A stretch of DNA of 64,000 bases from CAWDZK01 sp963726615. Lineage in GTDB: Bacteria > Actinomycetota > Actinomycetes > JACCUZ01. The notes under the pieces were generated by a model, which worked only from the letters and a program-made list of their open reading frames with translations, searched no databases and was not told the origin of the DNA. How positions within the stretch are numbered: the stretch's first letter is position 1; each line of letters opens with the position of its first letter. Shown piece after piece: positions 8,381-17,547 of this stretch. A program made the position numbers and the translations under genes. The stretch is taken from the NCBI GenBank assembly GCA_963726615.1, contig CAVSCX010000018.1, positions 124,001 to 188,000 on the forward strand. Reading direction: 5' to 3'.

Positions 8381-9889
8381 ATGAGGCCCGCCGCGATGGG
8401 TGCCGACACGGGGGACGCGGCCGAGCCCGCAGGCGCAGTCGAGCGGGTCGCGACCCGGCTGCGCGCCGAGCTCGGGGGCGATGCGGTGATCACCGACCAC
8501 GCTCGGCTGCGCACGTACGAGTGCGACGGCCTGGCGCAGTACAAGGTGACGCCCGCTCTGGTGGTGCTGCCGCGAAGCACCGGGCAGGTCGCCGACGTGG
8601 TGCGGGCCTGCGTCGCGCACGGCGTGCCGTTCGTCGCCCGCGGCTCCGGCACCGGCCTGTCCGGGGGCGCCCTCCCGCACGCCGAGGGTGTGCTCGTCGT
8701 CACCTCGCAGATGCGCGACATCCTCGACGTCGACGCCGACGACCAGCGCGCGGTCGTCCAGCCCGGCGTGATCAACCTGCACGTGACCCAGGCCGCCCAG
8801 CCGGCCGGCTACTACTACGCACCCGACCCGTCCAGCCAGCAGATCTGCTCGATCGGCGGCAACGTCGCCGAGAACTCCGGCGGTGCGCACTGCCTCAAGT
8901 ACGGCTTCACCACCAACCACGTCACCGGCCTCGAGATCGTCGTGCCGGACGGCACGGTGGTGCGCCTCGGCGGCCGCGCGCCGGACCCGCCCGGCTACGA
9001 CCTGCTCGGCGCCTTCGTCGGCTCCGAGGGGACCCTCGGCATCGCCACCGAGGTCACGGTCCGGCTGATGCGCTCCCCCGAGTCGGTGCGCACGATGCTC
9101 GCCGCCTTCCCGTCCACCGACGAGGCGGGCGGCGCGGTCTCGGCGGTCATCGCCGCCGGCGTGGTGCCCGCGGCGATCGAGATGATGGACGCGCTCGCGA
9201 TCGAGGCGGCCGAGGCGGCCGTGCACTGCGACTACCCCGGGGGAGCCGGCGCGGTCCTGGTCATCGAGCTGGACGGACCCGAGGCCGAGGTCGCTGCGCA
9301 GTTCGCCGAGGTCGAGCAGCACTGCCGCGACAACGCCGCCTTCGAGATCCGGGTCGCCGCCGACGACACGGAGCGAGCGCTGTTCTGGAAGGGCCGCAAG
9401 TCGGCCTTCGCCGCTGTCGGCCGGATCAGCCCCGACTACATCGTGCAGGACGGCGTGATCCCGCGGACCGCACTGCCGGAGGTCCTGCGCCGCATCGCCG
9501 ACCTCAGCGCCGGCTCGGGCGTGCGGGTCGCGAACGTGTTCCACGCCGGCGACGGCAACCTGCACCCGCTCGTCCTGTTCGACGACGCCGTGCCCGGTCA
9601 GGCAGAAGACGCCGAGCGGGTGTCCGGTGCGATCCTCGACCTGTGCATCGAGCACGGCGGCTCGATCACCGGCGAGCACGGCGTCGGCATGGACAAGGCC
9701 CGGTACATGCCGCGGATGTACACCGACGACGACCTCGACACGATGCAGGTGCTGCGCTGCGCCTTCGACCCGGCCCACCTGTCGAACCCCGGCAAGGTGT
9801 TCCCCACCCCGCGGCTGTGCGGTGAGGTGCCCGGACGGCACAAGGGCGCGCATCCGCTGCAGGAAGCCGGCCTGGCGGAGGTGTTCTGA
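8381..9889 (+). CDS. glcD: Glycolate oxidase subunit GlcD (FAD-linked)
   Basis: A 502-residue FAD-linked oxidase with an N-terminal PCMH-type FAD domain (PRSTGQVADVVRACV, ARGSGTGLSGGALP, GGNVAENSGGAHCLKYG, GSEGTLGIATE) and a C-terminal FAD-oxidase domain (VFHAGDGNLHPL, EHGVGMDKARYM). With GlcE and GlcF it would oxidise glycolate, or D-lactate, to glyoxylate or pyruvate at the membrane. It lies 5 nt after malate synthase and 1 nt before GlcE. A second in-frame ATG at 8396 is an alternative start. Confidence 0.93.
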   Translation: MRPAAMGADTGDAAEPAGAVERVATRLRAELGGDAVITDHARLRTYECDGLAQYKVTPALVVLPRSTGQVADVVRACVAHGVPFVARGSGTGLSGGALPHAEGVLVVTSQMRDILDVDADDQRAVVQPGVINLHVTQAAQPAGYYYAPDPSSQQICSIGGNVAENSGGAHCLKYGFTTNHVTGLEIVVPDGTVVRLGGRAPDPPGYDLLGAFVGSEGTLGIATEVTVRLMRSPESVRTMLAAFPSTDEAGGAVSAVIAAGVVPAAIEMMDALAIEAAEAAVHCDYPGGAGAVLVIELDGPEAEVAAQFAEVEQHCRDNAAFEIRVAADDTERALFWKGRKSAFAAVGRISPDYIVQDGVIPRTALPEVLRRIADLSAGSGVRVANVFHAGDGNLHPLVLFDDAVPGQAEDAERVSGAILDLCIEHGGSITGEHGVGMDKARYMPRMYTDDDLDTMQVLRCAFDPAHLSNPGKVFPTPRLCGEVPGRHKGAHPLQEAGLAEVF

Positions 9890-9890
9890 G

Positions 9891-11156
9891 ATGGCGCACG
9901 GGGGTGCCGGACCACAGGTGCACGAGCTGCCGGACCTCGGCACGACCGCTCCCGTCCGCACCGGCACGGACGCCGACAGCGTCGGCGGGGTCAGCCCCCG
10001 CGCCGTCGCGGCGCCGACCTCGACGGAGGAGGTCGCCGAGCTGATGCGCGGTGCCGCCCGGAACGACCTCGCCGTCGTGGCCCGCGGCGCCGGCACCACC
10101 CTCGGCTGGGGCGGACCACCGGAACGGCTGGACGTGGTGCTCGACACCACCGGTCTCCGGGGCGTCGTCGAGCATGCCGCCGGCGACCTCGTGGTCGTGG
10201 TCCGGGCCGGGACACCGGTCGCCGAGCTGCAGTCGGTCGTGGCCGCGGCCGGCCAGCAGCTGGCACTGGACCCGGCGTACCCCGGGGCGACGGTCGGCGG
10301 GACCCTCGCGGTGAGCGCCGCCGGACCACGCCGGCTGCTCTACGGCACCGCGCGCGACCTGCTCATCGGCATCACGTTCGTGCGCGCTGACGGCGTGGTC
10401 GCGAAGGCCGGCGGCAAGGTCGTCAAGAACGTCGCCGGCTACGACTTCGGCAAGCTGCTCACCGGCTCGTACGGCACCCTCGGCGTCATCACCGAGGCCG
10501 TGTTCCGGCTGCACCCGATCCCGGCGGCCCGGCGGTTCGTCACCGCCGTCTGCCCGGACCCGGCATCGGCCGCGAGCGCGGCGCTGGCGGTGCTGGGGTC
10601 GCAGGTGGTCCCGACCGCGGTCGAGCTGGACACCCATCGGGACGGCACCGGGGTGGCGGTGCTGGTCGAGGGTGTGGCGGCGGGTCTCGCCGGCCGCACC
10701 GACGCGCTGCTCGAGCTGCTCGGTCGGCTGGGCCTCGACGCGCACGCGGCCGACGAGGCGCCGGCCGGCTTCGGCGAGCTCCCGTTCGCCGCCGACGGCA
10801 CCGGCCTGAAGCTCACCTCCTCCCTCACCGGCGTCGGTCCCGTGCTCGCCGCTGCCCGCGAATCGGCCACGGCGCACGGTGTCGACCTGGGGGTCCGCGG
10901 CTCGGCCGCGGGGGTGCTCCACGCCGGCACCGGGGCGGACACCGACCCGGCAGCCGTGTCGGCTGTCGTCGACGAGCTGCGAGGGCTCTGCGCGCCGTAC
11001 GGCGGCAGCGTCACCGTCGTCACAGCCCCGGCCGCGGTGCGGGAGCGGGTCGACCTGTGGGGGCCGGTGCCCGGCCTGGACCTCATGCGCCGGGTCAAGG
11101 CCGAGCTGGACCCGGGCCGCCTGCTGTCCCCTGGCCGATTCGTGGGAGGGATCTAG
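9891..11156 (+). CDS. glcE: Glycolate oxidase subunit GlcE (FAD-binding)
   Basis: A 421-residue FAD-binding subunit resembling the N-terminal half of GlcD. Its PCMH FAD motifs are VVARGAGTTLGWGG, AYPGATVGGTLAVSAAG, GGKVVKNVAGYDFGKLLTGSYGTLG and a C-terminal ELDPGRLLSPGRF. It forms the glycolate oxidase complex with GlcD and GlcF. The ATG starts one nt after the GlcD stop, and GlcF starts two nt after its own stop, so the three subunits are tightly coupled. Confidence 0.92.
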   Translation: MAHGGAGPQVHELPDLGTTAPVRTGTDADSVGGVSPRAVAAPTSTEEVAELMRGAARNDLAVVARGAGTTLGWGGPPERLDVVLDTTGLRGVVEHAAGDLVVVVRAGTPVAELQSVVAAAGQQLALDPAYPGATVGGTLAVSAAGPRRLLYGTARDLLIGITFVRADGVVAKAGGKVVKNVAGYDFGKLLTGSYGTLGVITEAVFRLHPIPAARRFVTAVCPDPASAASAALAVLGSQVVPTAVELDTHRDGTGVAVLVEGVAAGLAGRTDALLELLGRLGLDAHAADEAPAGFGELPFAADGTGLKLTSSLTGVGPVLAAARESATAHGVDLGVRGSAAGVLHAGTGADTDPAAVSAVVDELRGLCAPYGGSVTVVTAPAAVRERVDLWGPVPGLDLMRRVKAELDPGRLLSPGRFVGGI

Positions 11157-11158
11157 GC

Positions 11159-12613
11159 ATGAGCGGCACCGACGCCACCCACGGGACCCGCGGCGAGGAC
11201 GCACCGCGCGCGGTGCGGCTCACGCCCGGCGGTCCCGCGTTCGATGCGCACCGCCCGCCGTCCGTCGAGCTCGCGTCGGACTGCGTCCACTGCGGCTTCT
11301 GCCTCCCGACCTGCCCGACCTACGTCCTGTGGGGTGAGGAGATGGACAGCCCGCGCGGCCGCATCTACCTCATGCAGGCGGGTCTGGACGGCGAGCCCCT
11401 CAGCGACTCCATGGTCGGACACTTCGACGCGTGCCTCGGCTGCATGGCCTGCGTCACCGCGTGCCCGTCCGGGGTTCAGTACGACCGCCTCATCGAGGCC
11501 ACCCGGGCGCAGGTGGAGCGGCGGCACCGCCGGCCCTGGCGCGACCGATTGCTTCGCGAGGCTGTCTTCGCGCTGTTCCCGCACCCGCGCCGGCTGCGTG
11601 CTCTCCGGGGTCCGCTTGCTGCCTACCGGCGGTCGGGGCTGCAGCGGCTCGTCCAGCGCAGCGGCGTCCTGGAGCGCGTCTCGCCCACCCTCGCCGCGAT
11701 GGAGTCGCTCGCGCCGCCGGTCCGGCCCGCTCCGGCACTGCCCGAGCGGGTGGCCGCCCGCGGGGAGCGACGCGCCGTGGTGGGGATGCTGACCGGCTGC
11801 GTGCAGCGCGAGTTCTTCCCCCGCGTGAACGCCGCGACAGCACGGGTGCTGGCGCGCGAGGGCTGCGAGGTTGTCATCCCCCGCGGCCAGGGCTGCTGCG
11901 GCGCGCTCAGCGTGCACAACGGCCGCGAGCCGGAGGCCAAGGCGTTCGCCCGTCGCACCATCGACACCTTCGACGCGGCCGGGGTGCAGCACGTCGTCGT
12001 GAACTCGGCAGGCTGCGGCTCCTCGATGAAGGAGTACGCCGACCTGCTCTCGGACGACCCCGCCTACGCCGGACGGGCCCGCCGGTTCGCCGGGTCCGTC
12101 CGGGACGTCAGCGAGCTGCTCGCCGAGCTCGGCCCGGTCGCCGCGCGCCACCCGCTTCCCGTGACCGTGGCCTACCACGACGCCTGCCACCTGGGCCACG
12201 CGCAAGGGGTCCGCGTGCAGCCACGCGCGCTGCTGCGCACGATCCCCGGCCTCGAGCTGCGCGAGGTCGCCGACCCCGACATCTGCTGCGGGTCGGCCGG
12301 CATCTACAACCTCCTGCAGCCCGAGGCAGCCCGACAGCTGGGCGATCGCAAGGCGCGGGCAGTGCTCGCGACCGGCGCCGACCTGCTGGTCACAGCCAAC
12401 CCCGGCTGCCTGATGCAGGTGGCCTCCTCGGTGAGCCGGCACGGCGGCCGGATCGGGCTGGCCCACACGGTCGAGGTGCTCGACGCCTCGCTGCGCGGCC
12501 GCAGCGTCGAGCAGCTGTCCCGCGAGCTGTCACTCGCCCCCACCGAGACAGCCGGCGGGAGGGCCGCCGGAAAACCACACGAGGGGAAAGCAGATGTACG
12601 AGCAGATCCTTGA
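11159..12613 (+). CDS. glcF: Glycolate oxidase iron-sulfur subunit GlcF
   Basis: A 484-residue subunit with two 4Fe-4S ferredoxin motifs (CVHCGFCLPTCPTY near residue 42 and CLGCMACVTACPSG near 95) and two CCG domains (GQGCCGALSVHNGREP, then PDICCGSAGIYNLLQPE). It passes electrons from the flavin subunits to quinone at the membrane. The ATG is two nt after GlcE. The last 20 nt overlap the start of the permease gene in a different frame, an unusually long overlap for this operon. Confidence 0.93.
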   Translation: MSGTDATHGTRGEDAPRAVRLTPGGPAFDAHRPPSVELASDCVHCGFCLPTCPTYVLWGEEMDSPRGRIYLMQAGLDGEPLSDSMVGHFDACLGCMACVTACPSGVQYDRLIEATRAQVERRHRRPWRDRLLREAVFALFPHPRRLRALRGPLAAYRRSGLQRLVQRSGVLERVSPTLAAMESLAPPVRPAPALPERVAARGERRAVVGMLTGCVQREFFPRVNAATARVLAREGCEVVIPRGQGCCGALSVHNGREPEAKAFARRTIDTFDAAGVQHVVVNSAGCGSSMKEYADLLSDDPAYAGRARRFAGSVRDVSELLAELGPVAARHPLPVTVAYHDACHLGHAQGVRVQPRALLRTIPGLELREVADPDICCGSAGIYNLLQPEAARQLGDRKARAVLATGADLLVTANPGCLMQVASSVSRHGGRIGLAHTVEVLDASLRGRSVEQLSRELSLAPTETAGGRAAGKPHEGKADVRADP

Positions 12614-14327
12614 TCCGGTGGGCGACTCGCTCGCCCTGTCCGCGATGTTCGCAGTCCTGCCGCTGCTGACCCTCTTCGCCCTCCTGGGCGTGCTCAAGCT
12701 GAAGGCGTGGATCGCCGCGCTGGTGTCGCTGGCGGTAGCCGTCGCGGTGGCCGTGGTCGTCTACCCGATGCCGGCAGGTCAGGCGCTGCTGGCGACGAGC
12801 GAGGGCGCCGCCTTCGGCTTCTTCCCCATCATGTGGATCGTCATCAACGCGATCTGGGTCTACAACATGACCGTCGTCACCGGCCACTTCGACGTGCTGC
12901 GCCGCTCGTTCGCGAAGGTCAGCGACGACCAGCGGATCCAGGCGGTCATCATCGCCTTCTGCTTCGGCGCGCTGCTCGAGGCCCTGGCCGGTTTCGGTAC
13001 GCCGGTCGCGATCACCAGCGTGATGCTCATCGCGCTCGGCTTCCGGCCGATAAAGGCGGCGTCGGTCGCCCTGGTCGCCAACACCGCACCGGTCGCGTTC
13101 GGTGCGCTCGCGGTCCCGATCACGACGCTGGCCTCGGTCAGCGGCCAGGACCAGGGCGACCTCGGCGCCATGGTGGGCCGGCAGACCCCGGTCCTCGCCG
13201 TCTTCGTGCCCCTGGCCCTCGTCTTCATGATCGACCGGAAGAACGGGGTGCGGCAGACCTGGCTGCCCGCGCTGGTGTGCGGGGTCTCGTTCGGTCTGGC
13301 CCAGTTCGTGACGTCGAACTTCCTGTCGATCCCCCTGACCGACATCGTCGCGTCCCTCGTCGGGGCCGGCGCGACGGTGCTGCTGCTGCGGGTCTGGTCC
13401 CCGGCCGAGCGCTACGTGGAGTCCGACGAGGACGAGCTGGTGACGGTCGGCTCCGCTGCCGGGTCGTCGGGCGCCGGGCTCGGCGGTTCCGGTGCCGGCA
13501 GCCCCGGCCGCCCGGTGGCGGACACGGCTCGACGAGCGGGCAGCGGGGCGGTCCGGTCGGGCGGGCGCGACGTCGAGGTGCACGACTCCGGCAGCGACGT
13601 CGCCCGCGCCTACGCGCCGTACCTCGTCATCATCGCGGTCTTCGTCGTCGCCCAGATCCCGGCCGTGAAGGACGCCCTCGACAGCGTCACCCGGACCTTC
13701 GGCTGGCCGGGCCTGCACATCCAGGACGCCAGTGGTGAGCCGTCGACGATCTCGGACTTCAAGCTCAACTGGCTTGGTGCCGCGGGCACCCTGATGGTGG
13801 TCTCCGGCCTGCTGACGATCCCGGTCATCGCCATCGCACCGGCAAAGGCGCTCACGGCGTACGTGGACACCTATCGCCAGCTGGCGTCGGCGATCCTCAC
13901 CGTGATGGCGGTGCTGGCGCTGGCGTTCGTCATGAACGCCTCGGGCCAGACGGCCACGCTCGGCACCTGGATGGCCGGCGCCGGGGGCCTGTTCGCGCTC
14001 CTCTCGCCGGTCCTCGGCTGGCTCGGGGTGGCGGTCACCGGCTCGGACACGTCGTCCAACTCGCTCTTCGGCGGGCTGCAGGTGACGGCGGCGGGGAAGG
14101 CGGGGCTGGACCCGGTCCTCATGGCCGCCGCGAACAGCTCCGGCGGGGTGCTGGGCAAGATGGTCTCGCCGCAGAACCTGGCCATCGCGGCGGCGGCCGT
14201 CGGCATGGCGGGCGAGGAGGGCGAGCTGTTCCGGCGGGTGCTCGCCTGGAGCTTGGCGTTCCTCGCGGGCATGTGCGTGCTCGTCTACCTGCAGTCCACC
14301 GGTGTGCTGGGGTGGATGGTGCCGTGA
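12594..14327 (+). CDS. L-lactate/glycolate permease (LctP/GlcA family)
   Basis: A 577-residue polytopic permease of the LctP family, probably with 12-14 membrane segments. Conserved stretches include WIVINAIWVYNMTVVTGHFD, ALLEALAGFGTPVAI, VTGSDTSSNSLFGGLQ and MVSPQNLAIA. A low-complexity Gly/Ser-rich loop at about residues 285-330 is an insertion relative to the core. It would import glycolate, lactate or related 2-hydroxy acids for the GlcDEF oxidase encoded just upstream. The substrate preference cannot be decided from sequence. It overlaps GlcF by 20 nt and the IclR gene by 4 nt (GTGA). Confidence 0.9.
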   Translation: MYEQILDPVGDSLALSAMFAVLPLLTLFALLGVLKLKAWIAALVSLAVAVAVAVVVYPMPAGQALLATSEGAAFGFFPIMWIVINAIWVYNMTVVTGHFDVLRRSFAKVSDDQRIQAVIIAFCFGALLEALAGFGTPVAITSVMLIALGFRPIKAASVALVANTAPVAFGALAVPITTLASVSGQDQGDLGAMVGRQTPVLAVFVPLALVFMIDRKNGVRQTWLPALVCGVSFGLAQFVTSNFLSIPLTDIVASLVGAGATVLLLRVWSPAERYVESDEDELVTVGSAAGSSGAGLGGSGAGSPGRPVADTARRAGSGAVRSGGRDVEVHDSGSDVARAYAPYLVIIAVFVVAQIPAVKDALDSVTRTFGWPGLHIQDASGEPSTISDFKLNWLGAAGTLMVVSGLLTIPVIAIAPAKALTAYVDTYRQLASAILTVMAVLALAFVMNASGQTATLGTWMAGAGGLFALLSPVLGWLGVAVTGSDTSSNSLFGGLQVTAAGKAGLDPVLMAAANSSGGVLGKMVSPQNLAIAAAAVGMAGEEGELFRRVLAWSLAFLAGMCVLVYLQSTGVLGWMVP

Positions 14328-15109
14328 GCGGTGCCCGGCCGGCCCTCGCCGCCGGGCCGCCCCCGGGCGCCGGGGTGCAGTCGGTGCAGCGCGCGCTGCA
14401 CCTGCTCGAGGTGCTGGCGGCCGACGGCCCGCTCGGGTTGTCCGAGGCCGCTGCCGGCGCAGGCCTCGCCGACGCCACCGCGCACCGGTTGCTGCGCACC
14501 CTGCTGGCACAGGGCTACGTGCGGCAGGACGCGGACCGCCGGTACGCGCCCGGGACCCGGCTGCTCACGCTCGGGGACGGCGCGCGCCGGTCGGCGGCCG
14601 CCGCGTCACAGCCCTTCCTCGCGCGACTGGTCGAGCTGACCGGCGAGACGGCGAACCTCGCGGTCCTCGAGGGCGACCATGTCGTCTACGTCGCGCAGGT
14701 CCCCTCCGCGCACCGGCTCCGGCTCTTCGCCGAGGTGGGCCGGCGGGTACCCGCACACAGCACCGCGGTGGGAAAGGTCCTGCTCGCGGGCCTCGACCCG
14801 GAGGACCGGCTCGCCCTGCTGCGACGTACCGGGCTGGAGCGACGTACGCCACGCACGCTCGCGACCGAGCCGGCCGTGCTCGAGGCGGTGGCCGCGGCGG
14901 CGACCGAGGGCCATGCGGTGGACGACGAGGAGGAGGAGACCGGTGTGCGGTGCGTCGCCGTCCCGGTGCTCGACGGCGACCGGGTCACCGCCGCCATGTC
15001 GGTCTCCGGGCCCTCCGCTCGGGTGCCGGCCGAGCCGCCGGCGACTCTGCTCGCGGGCCTGCGGACGGCGGCGACGTCGTTCGCCGGCGTGCTGCGCCCC
15101 GGAGCGTGA
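14324..15109 (+). CDS. IclR-family transcriptional regulator
   Basis: A 261-residue IclR-type regulator with an N-terminal winged helix (VQSVQRALHLLEVLAADGPLGL, then recognition helix near ADATAHRLLRTL) and a C-terminal effector domain containing VGRRVPAHSTAVGKVLLA and the C-terminal GVRCVAVPV segment. Members respond to small carboxylates such as glyoxylate. The GTG start overlaps the permease stop, so it is the last gene of the glycolate/glyoxylate operon and probably controls it. The inverted repeat at 5511-5527 is a candidate binding site. A different in-frame ATG upstream (14273) would extend it inside the permease gene and is rejected. Confidence 0.9.
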   Translation: MSGARPALAAGPPPGAGVQSVQRALHLLEVLAADGPLGLSEAAAGAGLADATAHRLLRTLLAQGYVRQDADRRYAPGTRLLTLGDGARRSAAAASQPFLARLVELTGETANLAVLEGDHVVYVAQVPSAHRLRLFAEVGRRVPAHSTAVGKVLLAGLDPEDRLALLRRTGLERRTPRTLATEPAVLEAVAAAATEGHAVDDEEEETGVRCVAVPVLDGDRVTAAMSVSGPSARVPAEPPATLLAGLRTAATSFAGVLRPGA

Positions 15110-15234
15110 CCACGGCACCGGGCCCGTGGTCACGCAGCGGTCCGGAGGTCGGAGGTGTGTGCGCGACCCGAGCCGGGCAGAGTGCCCGGAGTGACGGCGC
15201 GGACGCGGCGCACCCGGACCCGTGGAGGACACCC

Positions 15235-15612
15235 TTGTGCGAGGCCACGCCGCGCGCCGAGCGTGAGCTGCTCGTCTCGCCGAACTCCCCGGCGCAGGCA
15301 CGTGAGTTCCTCCGGACGGCCTCCTGCAGCGTCCACCACAGTGCGCTCGTCGACGAGGCCCTGCTGCTCACCAGCGAGCTCGTCACCAACGCGGTCCTGC
15401 ACGGCGGCCCGCCGCTTGTGGTGGCGGTCGACTGCGACGGCGAGCGGCTGCAGGTGCGGGTGCGCGACGGCTCCCACGAGACGCCGCGGCCCCGTGCGGC
15501 CGACAAGGCCGACGAGAGCGGTCGCGGTCTCGCCCTGGTCGCGGCGATGTCCGACGACTGGGGCGTCGACCCGGACCCGGACGGCAAGAACGTGTGGTTC
15601 GTCCTCGGTTGA
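15235..15612 (+). CDS. HATPase-domain anti-sigma/regulatory ATPase (RsbW-like)
   Basis: A 125-residue single-domain histidine-kinase-like ATPase. The N-box is LLLTSELVTNAVLHGG and the G-box is SGRGLALVAAMSDDWGV, giving a short RsbW/SpoIIAB-like fold. Such proteins bind sigma factors or phosphorylate STAS antagonists, but no partner is next to it. The start is read as TTG at 15235 because GGAGG lies seven to eight nt upstream and no ATG or GTG is in frame nearby. It follows the IclR gene by 125 nt and is followed by a strong hairpin. Confidence 0.75.
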   Translation: MCEATPRAERELLVSPNSPAQAREFLRTASCSVHHSALVDEALLLTSELVTNAVLHGGPPLVVAVDCDGERLQVRVRDGSHETPRPRAADKADESGRGLALVAAMSDDWGVDPDPDGKNVWFVLG

Positions 15613-15647
15613 CCGAGGCCCCGTGAGACGGTCTGGACGAGGCACGT

Positions 15648-15681
15648 GAGGAGGGGCATCCGGTCCGGATGCCCCCTCCTC
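15648..15681. terminator. Bidirectional hairpin terminator
   Basis: A 34-nt inverted repeat whose arms (15648-15663 and 15665-15681) pair over 16 bp with a single bulged base. It lies between the convergent ends of the RsbW-like ATPase gene (15612) and the MFS exporter gene (15706). There is no U-tract, as is common for actinobacterial terminators. Confidence 0.7.
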
Positions 15682-15705
15682 GCTTCCTGGTGCAGGTCGC
15701 TCGGG

Positions 15706-17547
15706 TCAGCGCGTCGCCTGCTCCGGGTCGGCCGGGCGCGAGAACCCCGCCTCCTCGACCGCATGCTCCTCGACGATCGCGCCGTCGACCATCTGGCTGG
15801 ACGGCGCAGAGACCGAGGCCGCGGCGCTGGAGTCGTGGCCGGGACGCGTGGAGGCCGCTGCCGCTGCCGCGGCCTCGGCGTCCTGCTGCTGCCGGGCCTG
15901 GATCCCGGACATCGTGCGCAGCTTCTCCTCGGGGAGGAGGAACACGACGACGAACGCGACGAGCAGGACCCCGGCCGCCGTGAGGAACACGAGGTCGATC
16001 GCCGACGAGAACCCGTCCAGGAACGGCCTGGCCAGCCTGTCGTCGATGCGGGACAGGAACGAGGTGTCGTCCAGCGCGCCGGCCGGCAGCCCGCCACCGC
16101 CGGTCACGGCATCGATGACCCTGCGGTCAGCCGGGTTGGCCAGCAGCTGCGGGTCCTTGAGAGCCGCCTGGAAAGCCGGCGTCGCGGCGTCCACCCGGAA
16201 GGCCGTGGCGATCTTGCCGCCGACCGAGGAGAACAGGATCGACAGGAACACCGCGGTGCCCAGCGTGCCGCCCATCTGCCGGAAGAACGTCGCCGACGAC
16301 GTCGCGACGCCCATGTCCTGCGGCGGCACGGCGTTCTGCACCGCGAGCACGAGCGGCTGCATGTTGAAGCCGAGGCCGACCCCGAACAGGAACGCGATGC
16401 TGACGGTCACGCCGATGCTGGTGTCGGTGCCCACCTGCGAGAGCGCGAGCATCGCCACCACCAGAAGGCCGGAACCGATGATGGGGAACTTGCGGTACCG
16501 CTCGGTGCGGCTGATGACCTGCCCGGAGAAGATGGACGCTCCCATGATGCCCATCGTCAGCGGCAGCAGCAGCAGCCCTGCCTCGGTCGGCGAGACACCC
16601 TTGACGATCTGCAGGTAGAGCGGCAGGGCGGCCAGGCCGCCGAACATGCCCATGCCCAGGATGAAGTTCATCAGCGACCCGATGCCGAAGGTCCGGCCCC
16701 GGAACAGACGCAGCGGGATGAGGGCGTCGTCGCCGTAGCGGCCCTGGTCCCAGATGAACGCGACGATGCCGACAGCACCGACGAGGTACGCGGTCAGGGC
16801 GCGACCGGACGCCCACCCCCAGTCGCGGCCCTGCTCGGCGATGACGAGCAGCGGCACCAGGCCGACGATCAGCAGGAGTGCGCCGGGCCAGTCGATGCGG
16901 TGCTCCCGGCGGGTGTGCGGCAGGTGCAGGCTGCGCATGACCAGGAACAGCGCCCCCGCGCCGACCGGGACGTTGACCAGGAACACCCAGCGCCAGCCGG
17001 TGACGCCGAGGATGCTGCTCTGTCCGGCGAGGAAGCCGCCGACGACCGGTCCGAGGACGCTCGAGGTGCCGAAGACGGCCAGGAAGTAGCCCTGGTACTT
17101 GGCGCGCTCCCGCGGCGGCACGATGTCGCCGATGATCGTCAGCGCGAGCGAGAACAGGCCACCTGCGCCGAGGCCTTGGAAGGCCCGGAACGCCGCGAGC
17201 TGGCCCATCGAGGTTGCGAAGCCACTCAGCGCGGAGCCGAGGACGAAGATCGAGATGGCTGCGAGGAAGAAGGGGCGGCGACCGTAGAGGTCGGAGAGCT
17301 TGCCGTAGAGCGGCGTGCTGATGGTGGCCGTCACCAGGTACGCCGTGGTGACCCAGGCCTGCACGGACAGGCCCTGCAGGTCGTCGGCGATGGTGCGGAT
17401 GGAGGTGGCGACGATCGTCTGGTCCAGTGCGGCGAGGAACATGCCGGCCATCAGGCCCGAGAGGATCGTGAGGATCTGGCGGTGACTCAGCTCGCCTGAC
17501 CCTGGCTCGCCGGGCGCGACGGCTGCGCCTGGTGCGGTGGTGCTCAT
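15706..17547 (-). CDS. DHA2-family MFS multidrug exporter (EmrB/QacA type)
   Basis: A 613-residue, probably 14-segment proton-coupled exporter. Hallmarks are LDQTIVATSIRTIADDLQ in the first helix, GKLSDLYGRRP (motif A) and VLGPVVGGFLAG (motif C). A large loop near residues 425-500 precedes the last helix, and the cytoplasmic tail is rich in Ala and Ser. The ATG overlaps the stop of the MarR gene (ATGA) and has GGAG upstream. A MarR repressor plus DHA2 exporter pair is a classical drug-responsive efflux operon. The substrate is unknown. Confidence 0.92.
   Translation of the reverse strand: MSTTAPGAAVAPGEPGSGELSHRQILTILSGLMAGMFLAALDQTIVATSIRTIADDLQGLSVQAWVTTAYLVTATISTPLYGKLSDLYGRRPFFLAAISIFVLGSALSGFATSMGQLAAFRAFQGLGAGGLFSLALTIIGDIVPPRERAKYQGYFLAVFGTSSVLGPVVGGFLAGQSSILGVTGWRWVFLVNVPVGAGALFLVMRSLHLPHTRREHRIDWPGALLLIVGLVPLLVIAEQGRDWGWASGRALTAYLVGAVGIVAFIWDQGRYGDDALIPLRLFRGRTFGIGSLMNFILGMGMFGGLAALPLYLQIVKGVSPTEAGLLLLPLTMGIMGASIFSGQVISRTERYRKFPIIGSGLLVVAMLALSQVGTDTSIGVTVSIAFLFGVGLGFNMQPLVLAVQNAVPPQDMGVATSSATFFRQMGGTLGTAVFLSILFSSVGGKIATAFRVDAATPAFQAALKDPQLLANPADRRVIDAVTGGGGLPAGALDDTSFLSRIDDRLARPFLDGFSSAIDLVFLTAAGVLLVAFVVVFLLPEEKLRTMSGIQARQQQDAEAAAAAAASTRPGHDSSAAASVSAPSSQMVDGAIVEEHAVEEAGFSRPADPEQATR

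Noticed and set aside
8357..10150. 597-residue antisense frame opposite GlcD
   Set aside because: No ribosome-binding site and no family match; GlcD is strongly supported on the other strand.
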